Part shown: positions 1 through 7,252 of the stretch, one piece after another
Position numbering within the stretch: the first letter of the stretch is position 1
Layout: every line of letters begins with the position of its first letter
NCBI GenBank assembly: GCA_002434335.1
Contig: DJJW01000020.1
Coordinates: forward strand, 745 to 30,187
From: Lachnoclostridium sp. UBA6558
GTDB lineage: Bacteria; Bacillota; Clostridia; Lachnospirales; Lachnospiraceae
Direction of reading: 5' to 3'
Length of the DNA stretch: 29,443 nt
The notes under the pieces: model-generated
Database searches by the model: none
What the model was told of the DNA's origin: nothing
What the model saw: only the letters and a program-made list of their open reading frames with translations
Program-made: the position numbers and the translations under genes

Positions 1-566
1 TTTCTATTAATCTTCTGGCCTTTTTCCAGAGCAAGCGAAGTTGCACTATCCCTTAATTCCTCCGGGAATTCATTTCGGTTGGAATTTATGCCTATTCCGA
101 TTACAATATCCGGTGTTCCCTGGGATAAGCCTGCCATTTCCGTCAGGATACCGCAGACTTTCTTACCACCTATAATAATATCATTAGGCCATTTAATGAA
201 GGAGGAAAGTCCTGTCTGCTGCCTTATGGCACTATTGACAGCAAGAGCTGCAATAATTGTAAGCATGGGGCAGGTTTGTGCCGGCAGCTCCGGCTGCAGA
301 ACAAGAGACATCCATATACCTCCTTCATGAGGTGAGCTCCAGTCTCTTCCAAGCCTTCCTCTTCCGTTGGTCTGCTCCTCTGCTAAAATGAGTATCCCAT
401 GAAAATTTTCGCCTTCTCCCCGATGCTCTGCCAATACTCTCTTGGCTTCCGTATTGGTTGAGTCTATTTGGTCATGGTAATATATCTTACTGCCAAATGA
501 CTTTCCTGACAGTACACCTTTTATTTCCTCGCTATTCAATTTGCCGGTTTCATTCCTATATTTCAT
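1..566 (-). CDS. birA: Biotin--[acetyl-CoA-carboxylase] ligase, 3' end cut by window
   Basis: Biotin protein ligase: it activates biotin with ATP and attaches it to the carboxyl carrier lysine of biotin-dependent carboxylases. About 188 codons are visible; the C-terminus lies beyond the left edge. The biotinyl-AMP loop NGRGR (about residues 67-71) and the KWPND motif (125-129) followed by GGKKVCGIL are clear. An STNTEAK segment near residue 36 matches the family start of the catalytic domain. Only about 25 residues precede the catalytic domain, so the DNA-binding helix-turn-helix of bifunctional BirA is absent and this looks like a monofunctional ligase. The ATG at 564-566 is preceded by AAAAGG at 7-nt spacing. 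The frame stays open upstream to about 662 but has no good start there. Confidence 0.93.
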   Translation of the reverse strand, partial: MKYRNETGKLNSEEIKGVLSGKSFGSKIYYHDQIDSTNTEAKRVLAEHRGEGENFHGILILAEEQTNGRGRLGRDWSSPHEGGIWMSLVLQPELPAQTCPMLTIIAALAVNSAIRQQTGLSSFIKWPNDIIIGGKKVCGILTEMAGLSQGTPDIVIGIGINSNRNEFPEELRDSATSLALEKGQKINR

Positions 567-720
567 TGGTTTCCTTTTCTGTCTCACTAAAAAATATTCA
601 TTCCCTGCTTCGGTGTTATCAGGTATTCCTGTTAGTACTTTGTGTGCTTTGTTGATATCTCACTTATGGCAATAGTGCTTTTATTCCACCTCTGTATGCC
701 TAAACAAATGAACGGTTTCT

Positions 721-996
721 TTATATCATGGCAAAAAAAGAAGCTGCCACAAAATATATGATGACTCCTACCGCAAAAAAACCGATACTGTTTTTCTTAT
801 TGCTTCCTTTTAATCGCTTCACCCCGTTTAATATATTTATGGTACCTGCCAACAAAAGAACAACTGCCATAAGCAGGATGTTGTCCTGGTCCATAAAATA
901 GAATATTGCTAATATGATTATTAAGCATCCTATTGCAACATTAATAATATCCAGTGCTAATTTCTGTTCCTTAATTATCGTTATCAGTTTGTTCAT
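721..996 (-). CDS. Small three-helix membrane protein, unknown function
   Basis: A 91-residue protein that I cannot assign to a named family. It has a short polar N-terminus (about residues 1-13), two hydrophobic helices at about 15-34 and 40-58, a basic loop rich in Lys, Arg and Asn (about 60-70), and a third helix at about 71-90 that runs to the C-terminus. This is a plausible integral membrane protein with little exposed sequence. The ATG at 994-996 has a modest GGGA site 8 nt upstream. It lies between argF and birA on the same strand, separated from argF by a terminator, so it probably has its own promoter. A 15-bp palindrome sits about 15 nt upstream of the start. Confidence 0.7.
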   Translation of the reverse strand: MNKLITIIKEQKLALDIINVAIGCLIIILAIFYFMDQDNILLMAVVLLLAGTINILNGVKRLKGSNKKNSIGFFAVGVIIYFVAASFFAMI

Positions 997-1011
997 ACTT
1001 AATTCCCATCT

Positions 1012-1026
1012 GCGTACTTAGTACGC
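1012..1026. promoter_or_regulatory. Palindrome upstream of small membrane gene
   Basis: GCGTACT and AGTACGC form a perfect 7-bp inverted repeat around one central base. On the minus strand it follows directly after a TATATA that could be a -10 element, and it ends about 15 nt before the ATG at 996. The position suits an operator or a short hairpin. No regulator can be named from sequence. Confidence 0.4.
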
Positions 1027-1165
1027 GTATATAATCAGGAGAAGCGATAATGCTTTTCTTCCTCCCCTGCGGATATGGTGCTGCTTAAGGTATCATTAAA
1101 CAGTCCTTGCCTTTAATCATATAGAATCATGGTTCCTGCGTCAAGTATCAATACTGTCTTCATAA

Positions 1166-1218
1166 GAAAAAGCCAGAATTTGTGAACGACAAGTAAAACC
1201 TGTTCACAAACCCTGACT
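1166..1218 (-). terminator. Intrinsic terminator of argF
   Basis: Perfect 9-bp arms TTTGTGAAC (1179-1187) and GTTCACAAA (1202-1210) extend outward with three mismatches to about 17 positions. On the minus strand the stem is followed by TTTTTC at 1166-1171. It lies about 55 nt beyond the argF stop. A weaker 8-bp inverted repeat (1240-1247 with 1266-1273) overlaps the argF stop codon but has no T-run. Confidence 0.8.
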
Positions 1219-1271
1219 ATGAGAAGTTGTTACTTTATGAAAGGTAACATTCATTTCTTAGAGAATTACCT

Positions 1272-2222
1272 TTAATTACCAAGGGTGGCTACCATTACTG
1301 CCTTAATGGTATGCATTCTGTTTTCTGCCTCATCAAATATCACATCTGCATGAGCTTCAAATACTTCTTCTGTTACTTCATAACCCTTTACCGCCGGAAG
1401 ACAGTGAAGAAAGACTGTTTTCTCAGTACCTACAGCATTCATAAGACTGGTATTAACCTGAAAAGGTTTTAACAGAGCGATACGCTCTCCTGCCAGTGCC
1501 TCTTCACCCATGGAACACCATACATCCGTATATACCGCATCAGCCTCCTTAACCTCAGCAATATTATCAGTTATAGTTATCGTTCCGCCGGAGGTCTTAT
1601 TATATTCCTGGCATTCTGCTACAAGTGCTTCATCCGTCCATAAGGATTCAGGGGACAGCACGGTAAAGTTAAGACCTAATTTGGCACTTCCAATCATCAG
1701 ACTGTTCGCCATATTGTTACGTCCATCACCTACATACACCAGATGAAGTCCTTTTAACGAACCAAACTGCTCCTTTAAGGTCAGGAAATCTGCCAGGATC
1801 TGAGTAGGATGATCCAAGTCGGTTAAACCGTTCCAGACAGGAACACCGCTGTATTTGGCCAGCTTCTCTACCGTTTCCTGCTTAAAGCCTCTAAATTCAA
1901 TACCGTCAAACATACGTCCAAGTACTCTTGCTGTATCTTCAACACTTTCCTTGTGACCCAGCTGGATATCATCTTTTCCAAGATATTCAGGATGTCCCCC
2001 TTCATCAATACAACCTACAGTAAATGCACATCTGGTTCTGGTGGAAGGCTTCTCAAATATTAATGCGATATTCTTCCCCCTGAGACTGTTTCCTGTAATT
2101 CCTTGCTTTTTCTTTGTCTTTAAGTCTTTGGCAAGGTCTATGAGATACTCGATTTCTTCAGGTGTATAATCTTTTAAGGTTAAAAAACTGCGTCCTTTTA
2201 AATTCATTATCATCTCTGCCAC
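1272..2222 (-). CDS. argF: Ornithine carbamoyltransferase
   Basis: Makes citrulline from ornithine and carbamoyl phosphate in arginine synthesis, in the cytoplasm. The 316 residues match the family length. The carbamoyl-phosphate loop STRTR is at 60-64, HPTQ at 138-141, the ornithine-loop SMGEE at 237-241 and FLHCLP with its catalytic cysteine at 271-276. The SMG form of the loop and the NGLTD segment separate it from aspartate carbamoyltransferase. Start at 2220-2222: GGAAGGA lies 7 nt upstream; in-frame ATGs at codons 4 and 6 have weaker sites. It stands alone, with no other arginine gene beside it. Two ARG-box-like sites over the promoter suggest repression by ArgR/AhrC, which favours the biosynthetic role, although the catabolic enzyme of the deiminase pathway has the same motifs. 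Confidence 0.96.
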   Translation of the reverse strand: MAEMIMNLKGRSFLTLKDYTPEEIEYLIDLAKDLKTKKKQGITGNSLRGKNIALIFEKPSTRTRCAFTVGCIDEGGHPEYLGKDDIQLGHKESVEDTARVLGRMFDGIEFRGFKQETVEKLAKYSGVPVWNGLTDLDHPTQILADFLTLKEQFGSLKGLHLVYVGDGRNNMANSLMIGSAKLGLNFTVLSPESLWTDEALVAECQEYNKTSGGTITITDNIAEVKEADAVYTDVWCSMGEEALAGERIALLKPFQVNTSLMNAVGTEKTVFLHCLPAVKGYEVTEEVFEAHADVIFDEAENRMHTIKAVMVATLGN

Positions 2223-2267
2223 TTTAATCCTTCCGTATAGTATGAAAGATTAAATATCTGTCCTGCC

Positions 2268-2291
2268 TTACTCACCTTCACAGCCGGACAA
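2268..2291 (-). CDS. Possible 7-codon leader peptide upstream of argF
   Basis: An AAGGAGG Shine-Dalgarno (core 2298-2303) stands 6 nt before a TTG at 2289-2291, which opens a 7-codon frame reading MSGCEGE if initiated as Met and ending in TAA at 2268-2270. A nearer ATG (2294-2296) is only 1 nt from the Shine-Dalgarno and its frame overlaps the argF start. The site is stronger than that of argF itself, which is unusual for an untranslated leader. Translation is inferred only. Confidence 0.3.
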   Translation of the reverse strand: MSGCEGE

Positions 2292-2335
2292 TGCATACCT
2301 CCTTTTTCTGATTTTCAGGTTTAGCTATATGTTTA

Positions 2336-2371
2336 TTTATTCATATTACTTTATTTTTATTCATATGTCAA
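2336..2371 (-). promoter_or_regulatory. argF promoter with two overlapping ARG-box-like operators
   Basis: Minus-strand TTGACA (2366-2371), a 17-bp spacer and TAATAT (2343-2348) give a near-consensus sigma-A promoter about 115 nt upstream of argF. The 11-mer ATATGAATAAA occurs twice on the minus strand, at 2356-2366 and 2336-2346, exactly 20 bp apart. TGAATAAA is the conserved half of ArgR/AhrC boxes, and paired ARG boxes are usually about 20-21 bp centre to centre. The second half of each box is degenerate. The sites cover the spacer and -10, which predicts repression. Confidence 0.7.
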
Positions 2372-2463
2372 GTTTCCTTTCTTTTCTTGGATTTTATTTT
2401 ATTTTATAAATTCTGCTGTGAAATGCAAATTTATCGTAAAACATAATTAAAATAGATTTATTT

Positions 2464-2664
2464 TTAGCTCCTTATCACTATCCTTATCCCAATTAAGCGT
2501 ACTCTCCGCCCTTGGAAATATCGGAATAAGGCCTGCTTCACAGTTTGCAGCCATAGAAAAAGCTTATCCTTCTTCCATTCATCTGCATTCAACTGTAAAG
2601 CAAACCTTAAATTTACCCCGCCAATCGTTCTGTTTTTATGAGCAATGATTTTTGAACTATTCAC
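2464..2664 (-). CDS. Doubtful small basic protein
   Basis: A 66-codon frame between argF and the phospholipase gene. The product is rich in Arg and Lys, with no recognisable domain and no signal sequence. The upstream AAGTGA is a weak ribosome binding site. Another frame of the same stretch (about 2460-2560) also gives protein-like sequence, so this may be a decayed gene or chance. Apart from this frame, 2372-2739 is very AT-rich, and I see no other gene in it. Confidence 0.22.
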   Translation of the reverse strand: MNSSKIIAHKNRTIGGVNLRFALQLNADEWKKDKLFLWLQTVKQALFRYFQGRRVRLIGIRIVIRS

Positions 2665-2739
2665 TTATAATTATTTATTATTTCATTTATTATTTTTATT
2701 TATTAAATTTATTAGCAGTTATACTAAAACACATAAATG

Positions 2740-3936
2740 CTAAGAGGGCGGCAGTATTATTAGTTTAATGACAAGGGTAAGAAATAACTCTATTTCATAA
2801 CCTCTTTTCTGACTCTTTTCATAATTTACTTTTATACGTTTTATTAGTTCTTCTTCCGTATAGATTGCAAATTTGGATATATGGACTGTTTTCGCAGCCA
2901 GTTCCAAAAGACTTAGGTATAATTCATGATAGGTCCAGTTCTTTTGCAGCCTTAAGCTATTTGCAAGGTTCTGGCATACACCTTCTAAAAAGCGTCTGGT
3001 ATAAACCGCTGCATCTCCAATATCCAGCTTGTAATATTCCAAAAAGGCCATCTTCACTGCCTCATTTATATGAATGAGCCGCATAACTGCCTCTTCTTCC
3101 TTCAAACCAGCTTTGAGGTAATAGATTTTACCGCTGAAGCCTCTTATACTGCGCAAACCGTCAAAATAGCCAAGATCTATATTTCTTCTGCTCTTTTCAG
3201 AATTAAATTCCAGCATGCCGCCCAGATTAATTCTGGGTGATATCTGTGTAATTGTAACATCCTCCGGAATTTTTACGTTTTTTAGAAGGCCCATTCCAAA
3301 GATTCTAATGACTATAATATCCTTATAATTCCTGTTAATAAGCATATCTACAGGAACATTATTGAACATACCACCATCCAGGTAGCGTTGTCCATTCAGT
3401 TTCTCTCTTTTAAAAGCCGGCAACAATGCACTGGCAAGGAGGTAATCTTTCAGATTCTCTTCTTCGATTTCCTGCGCTGTTATCTCAAGTTCCTTCAGCT
3501 TATCCACAAGAAAGGTTCCAAAGACGAATTCCATCCCCGACTGTTTTATCTTGTCCACATTTATGATTTTATTGATTAATTCTTTTAACGGAGCCACATC
3601 AATACCCCGGTCTGCAATTACTCTGGTGGTATCTTTCGTAAGAGATTTTAAATCCAGATTTTTTATGTCCTTTTTCATCAGACACTGCATCTGCTTGTCA
3701 TTTACATTCATGATATCCGAGTAGGTTATATTCTTCCATAACTCTTCAGCAGCTTCATAATCCCCCATACACATCAGGGCCCCGTTTAAGGCTCCCACAG
3801 ATACGCCAGATACACCTTTTATCTTAACTCCGCATTCTAAAAGAGCCTTCCAGACACCAATCTGGTAGGCTCCTTTTGCTCCGCCGCCTTCAAGAACAAT
3901 TCCGTATTCCTTGTTTAAATCAAATTCTTTCGCCAT
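2740..3936 (-). CDS. Patatin-like phospholipase
   Basis: A serine acyl hydrolase of the patatin/RssA type, expected to cleave acyl esters of phospholipids or neutral lipids. The oxyanion loop GGGAKGAYQIG, the nucleophile elbow GVSVG (Ser about residue 46) and the catalytic aspartate in DGGMFNNVP (about residue 187) are all intact, so the Ser-Asp dyad is complete. No signal peptide or membrane helix is seen, so it is probably cytoplasmic. The C-terminal 150 residues after the patatin core are not recognisable. I chose the ATG at 3934-3936 because GGGAG lies 6 nt upstream; an in-frame ATG at 3946-3948 lacks such a site. It ends in TAG. A tandem repeat array lies upstream, between it and the LTA synthase gene. 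Confidence 0.92.
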   Translation of the reverse strand: MAKEFDLNKEYGIVLEGGGAKGAYQIGVWKALLECGVKIKGVSGVSVGALNGALMCMGDYEAAEELWKNITYSDIMNVNDKQMQCLMKKDIKNLDLKSLTKDTTRVIADRGIDVAPLKELINKIINVDKIKQSGMEFVFGTFLVDKLKELEITAQEIEEENLKDYLLASALLPAFKREKLNGQRYLDGGMFNNVPVDMLINRNYKDIIVIRIFGMGLLKNVKIPEDVTITQISPRINLGGMLEFNSEKSRRNIDLGYFDGLRSIRGFSGKIYYLKAGLKEEEAVMRLIHINEAVKMAFLEYYKLDIGDAAVYTRRFLEGVCQNLANSLRLQKNWTYHELYLSLLELAAKTVHISKFAIYTEEELIKRIKVNYEKSQKRGYEIELFLTLVIKLIILPPS

Positions 3937-4056
3937 ACTTGCTCCCATTCAGGTTATTTGAATGCCATGGGTCTGCCTGGTTCATAATCCTAATACAGAT
4001 TTGTTATTACAGCATGTTGATGAGCTGATTATTTTAACTATTATTGCTTTACTAAT

Positions 4057-4205
4057 TATGTCTTTATTAATTACATGTTTTAGTATTTATGTCTTTATTA
4101 ATTATGTGTTTTAGTGTTTTAGTATTTATGTGTTTATTAATTATGTGTTTTAGTGTTTTAGTATTTATGTGTTTATGTGTTTTAGTATTTATGTGTTTTA
4201 GTATT
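4057..4205. repeat. Tandem repeat array of nested 39/31/16-bp units
   Basis: Two 39-bp units (4088-4126 and 4127-4165) differ at one base. A 31-bp unit (4057-4087) lacks one 8-bp block. They are followed by one 8-mer (4166-4173) and two identical 16-mers (4174-4189, 4190-4205) of TATGTGTTTTAGTATT. All are built from the related octamers TATGTGTT, TTAGTGTT and TTAGTATT. The plus strand is almost free of C. The array begins just past the LTA synthase stop (4214) and lies upstream of the phospholipase start. Confidence 0.9.
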
Positions 4206-4213
4206 TATGCCTT

Positions 4214-6091
4214 TTATTTATTATTTTCTGAATTGCTTTCAGCAACCGGATCTCTATGAATATAGTTACTGATTAAATCCTGATTTAGAATCTCTTCTGA
4301 GGTCTTTTTGATGGTAATTGCCTTATTATAATCCGCCTCATAAACAGATGCATCTACCGGCTCATCTGTTCCGATCTTCCAAGCTCGGCTTCCATCGAAT
4401 ACGCCTTCTCTGGATATCTCAAACATGGTATCGTTATGAATAAAGGAACCCTCAAAAAGATATGCTGTAAAAGCAACAAATCCATCTTTGGCATTACTTA
4501 AATCCTGCCCCAGGATATATGGCTGATTGAATTCCAGCCCCATAATATTTGCAATTGTAGGAAGGAAATCAATCTGTCCGCCAGTCGTTGAAATCGTCTC
4601 TTTTACACCGCTTCCCGGTACGTGAATCATAAGAGGGATTCTTAGCATCTCATCATAATCATAAGCTCTTCCCAGATAGTTTTCCATCATTTCTTTGTTA
4701 TTATCCATGTTCAGGTTAAGACCATGGTGATCGCCATACAGTGCAATTACAGTGTTATCATATAGTCCTGCATCTTTTAATTCCTGTAAGAACTCTCCGA
4801 AGGCCTCATCAAAATAACGTACGGTCTTTAAATAAGAACCGAATTTAGTATCTTTATCTTCTTCTTTTAACTGTAAGGTTACATCTTTATCTTCAATTAC
4901 AAAAGGATGATGACTTGTTAAAGATATTATAAAACTGAAAAAGGGTTTTTCTTCCTTAGACAATATATCTGCGGCCTGTCGGAACATGGATTTATCGGAT
5001 ATACCAAGACCGATAATATCACTCTGATCCAGATCCTCCATGCTGTAAAAATTCTCAAAACCCTGTCCTGGATATGCTGCTTCACGATTCCAGAACTCAC
5101 CCTTATAACCATGAATAGCAAGTGTATCATACCCCTTATCTCTCAGTAACCAAGGAAGTCCGTTAAAGGTATTGTTCTGATACAGCGTATAGCACTCTCT
5201 GTCTATTACGGGGTAAAGGCTGTTTAAGGTAGAGAATTCTGCATCCGCTGTATTACCTTTACCTATGTTCGTGTAATAACGGTCATAATATAAAGTATCC
5301 TGCTGCAGAAATGCATTCAAATTCGGTGTTATTACCTGTCCGTTGTACTGTGCACCGATTACAAAGTTCTGTAAAGCTTCTACTTGTAATACAATCAGGT
5401 TCTTGCCTTCTCCAATATTCTTATATTTGAGTCCGCTAACCTGAGGCGTAACTTCCTTCACAGTATCCAGTACCTGTTCCTCAGGTACTTCCTCTGTAAC
5501 AATATTATCTGCAATTGCATTATAGATATCGTTAACATGGTTAGAAAAGAATTCTACACTGTTTACCTTATCAATGGTCTTACTGTCAAATGGATTTACT
5601 ACTAACAGTAAAAACAGACCTGCAAAACTGATGGCAAGATATTTAAGTTCTCTCTTATAGCTCCAGCCGGTACGATTGCCGTCCTGCTTCAAGAGCTTCT
5701 TAAAATAGTAATAAATAAATGGTATATCAGCAAATAAAAGGAAGCTTGCAGGTATCAGTGTCGCTACAAAACTTTCCGGAACCGCTGCTACATTGGCTGC
5801 CTGCCACAATTGCTTAATGGATACTGTCTGATTATAATAGTTATAATACATCGTGTCAGCAAACATTAAGAGACTTAACAAGCTGTATACAATCAGGAAT
5901 ATTATATTCTTCCTCTTCAGCCTGCTTCGTATAAAACTTAGGAAAATCAATCCTAACGCCATTACACTGACCAGTATAAAGGTAATATCAGATATATCCA
6001 CGTTAATAAGCTGGTAATACACTACCAATTTGCTTGCAAAAAATAATAAAATCATATAGGGAGATTTGATAATCTCCTTAATTTTTTCCAC
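4214..6091 (-). CDS. LTA synthase family membrane sulfatase-fold enzyme
   Basis: LtaS-like enzyme that transfers glycerol phosphate from phosphatidylglycerol to build lipoteichoic acid or a related polymer on the outer face of the membrane. The 625 residues begin with five membrane helices (about 13-29, 35-54, 61-80, 107-130, 149-166). An extracellular sulfatase/alkaline-phosphatase domain runs from about 228. Visible residues are the metal ligand Glu 238 in QVEAL, the nucleophile Thr 281 in GKGNTADAEFSTLN, LTSHHPF (391-397) and YGDHHG (452-457). The start is GTG at 6089-6091; the leader has AAGGAG and GAGAGG, the latter 6 nt away, and the ATG between them is followed at once by TAA. Related phosphoglycerol transferases with other acceptors cannot be excluded. 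Confidence 0.92.
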   Translation of the reverse strand: MEKIKEIIKSPYMILLFFASKLVVYYQLINVDISDITFILVSVMALGLIFLSFIRSRLKRKNIIFLIVYSLLSLLMFADTMYYNYYNQTVSIKQLWQAANVAAVPESFVATLIPASFLLFADIPFIYYYFKKLLKQDGNRTGWSYKRELKYLAISFAGLFLLLVVNPFDSKTIDKVNSVEFFSNHVNDIYNAIADNIVTEEVPEEQVLDTVKEVTPQVSGLKYKNIGEGKNLIVLQVEALQNFVIGAQYNGQVITPNLNAFLQQDTLYYDRYYTNIGKGNTADAEFSTLNSLYPVIDRECYTLYQNNTFNGLPWLLRDKGYDTLAIHGYKGEFWNREAAYPGQGFENFYSMEDLDQSDIIGLGISDKSMFRQAADILSKEEKPFFSFIISLTSHHPFVIEDKDVTLQLKEEDKDTKFGSYLKTVRYFDEAFGEFLQELKDAGLYDNTVIALYGDHHGLNLNMDNNKEMMENYLGRAYDYDEMLRIPLMIHVPGSGVKETISTTGGQIDFLPTIANIMGLEFNQPYILGQDLSNAKDGFVAFTAYLFEGSFIHNDTMFEISREGVFDGSRAWKIGTDEPVDASVYEADYNKAITIKKTSEEILNQDLISNYIHRDPVAESNSENNK

Positions 6092-6149
6092 TTACATCCT
6101 CTCCTTAACAACAACTTTACGAATAATTTAACTCATTTAACTCTAATTT

Positions 6150-6178
6150 ATAATAGCTCATTGCCAAATTTTTATCAA
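6150..6178 (-). promoter_or_regulatory. Promoter of the LTA synthase-like gene
   Basis: Minus-strand TTGATA (6173-6178), a 17-bp spacer and TATTAT (6150-6155), about 60 nt upstream of the GTG start. It lies in the 127-bp gap after the broken thuA gene, so the LTA synthase gene can be transcribed independently. Confidence 0.6.
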
Positions 6179-6218
6179 GGAGTGAATTCTTAAGTTTATC
6201 TTAACGATTTCAAAAATT

Positions 6219-6965
6219 TTACTCCTTATTTTTAATGCTCTCTAAAGGCACCGGTATATTTTCCGCATGCTCCGGTCTTGCATCCCCTCTTTTAACAGGT
6301 GCCAGATAACCGGCTGCATTTACTAATACCCTTTGAATATCCTTATTATAGTAGGTAGGATATTCTTCGTGACCCGGACGGAAATAGAAGATCTTACCTC
6401 TTCCTCTGTTAAAGCAGCAGCCGCTTCTGCATACTTCCCCGCCTTCAAACCAGCTGATAAAAATCAGTTCATCCGGATTTGGTATCTCAAACTATTCCCC
6501 ATACATTTCTTCTTTGGGAAGCTCGATATACGCTCCAATCCCTTCTGTAATAGGATGCCCTGGTTCCACTACCCATAGTCGTTCCTTCTCATCAGCAACT
6601 CTCCATTTTAAATTACAGGAGGTCCCCATTAAACGTCTGAAGATTTTGGAATGATGACCTGAATGCAATACCACAAGTCCCATACCATTTAAGACTCTGC
6701 TCTGTACCTTTTCAACGATTTCATCGCTAACTTCCTGGTGTGCCATATGTCCCCACCAAAACAGAACATCCGTACTTTCAAGAACTTCGTCTGTCAGCCC
6801 ATGGAATTCTTCATCCAGAGTTGCCGTACGCACTTCAAAGTTCTCCCCTTTAAAGCAGTCTGCTAAAACCTTATGAATTCCTTCCGGATAGATCTCCTTG
6901 ATCTTTCCTTCCGCTTTCTCATGGCGGTATTCATTCCATATTGTTACACGTATTTTATCACTCAT
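6219..6965 (-). pseudogene. ThuA-like (trehalose utilization family) gene interrupted by in-frame TAG
   Basis: The coding frame is open and family-like on both sides of one TAG at 6492-6494 (codon 158 of 249). Before it the product reads IRVTIWNEYRHEK, DVLFWWGHMAHQEV, VVLHSGHHSKIF and ends EEMYGE. Directly after it, in the same frame, it continues FEIPNPDELIFISW, RSGCCFNRGRGKIFYF and RPGHEEYPTYY, to TAA at 6219-6221. Together this is the normal length (about 248 residues) of a ThuA/class I glutamine amidotransferase-like protein, linked in other bacteria to disaccharide metabolism. I start it at the ATG 6963-6965, or 6975-6977 with GGGG upstream; residues encoded farther upstream are not family-like. 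No other frameshift or stop is seen. It is a nonsense mutation, a base error in the sequence, or much less likely a read-through codon. Confidence 0.85.
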
Positions 6966-7022
6966 ATTTACACCCATTGTATACCCCAGGCAAGCCTGTG
7001 ATTCTGCCACTGGTAATAATGT

Positions 7023-7070
7023 GTGTGAGAATTTGCTGTGGCAGCCTTTCATTTTTATTTTCTCTCACAC
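7023..7070. promoter_or_regulatory. Inverted repeat in the thuA leader
   Basis: GTGTGAGA (7023-7030) and TCTCACAC (7063-7070) are perfect 8-bp arms separated by 32 nt, with a smaller GCTG/CAGC repeat inside. It lies between the thuA promoter and start, so it could form a leader hairpin or a pair of operator half-sites. The rest of 6966-7252 holds the promoter below and a 7-bp inverted repeat (7205-7211 with 7237-7243) beyond the SPFH stop. That repeat lacks a T-run, so I do not call it a terminator. Confidence 0.4.
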
Positions 7071-7119
7071 CTAATCCTTACAGCTATTATTACTATGATT
7101 ACTAATTTTGTTTACTAAT

Positions 7120-7148
7120 TTTATATATCTAGTTATTTTTCTTGTCAA
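7120..7148 (-). promoter_or_regulatory. Promoter of the thuA-like gene
   Basis: Minus-strand TTGACA (7143-7148), a 17-bp spacer and TATAAA (7120-7125). This is a near-consensus sigma-A promoter, about 150 nt upstream of the chosen thuA start. It is intact although the gene behind it carries a premature stop. Confidence 0.65.
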
Positions 7149-7252
7149 TCGGTTTTCCGTAATATTATAAATTTAAGATTAAAGAATATATCCCATGACG
7201 CAATACTGCCCCACTTCCATCAACCGGACAGAGGCAGGGCAGTTAGTCCATA

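Noticed and set aside
4057..4205. CRISPR-like repeat array
   Set aside because: The units are directly adjacent and internally repetitive, with no unique spacers and no cas genes nearby.
6492..6494. TAG read as pyrrolysine or another recoded residue
   Set aside because: TAG is the normal terminal stop of the phospholipase (2740-2742), acetyltransferase (15860-15862) and prmC (17855-17857) genes, and RF1 is present. The only downstream structure seen is a 5-bp hairpin, which is not convincing.
6966..7052. N-terminal extension of the ThuA-like protein to the ATG at 7052
   Set aside because: The extra 29 residues are not family-like, the start lacks a ribosome binding site, and the stretch contains one arm region of an inverted repeat.
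7205..7243. Terminator after the SPFH gene
   Set aside because: The 7-bp inverted repeat has a long loop and no T-run on the minus strand.
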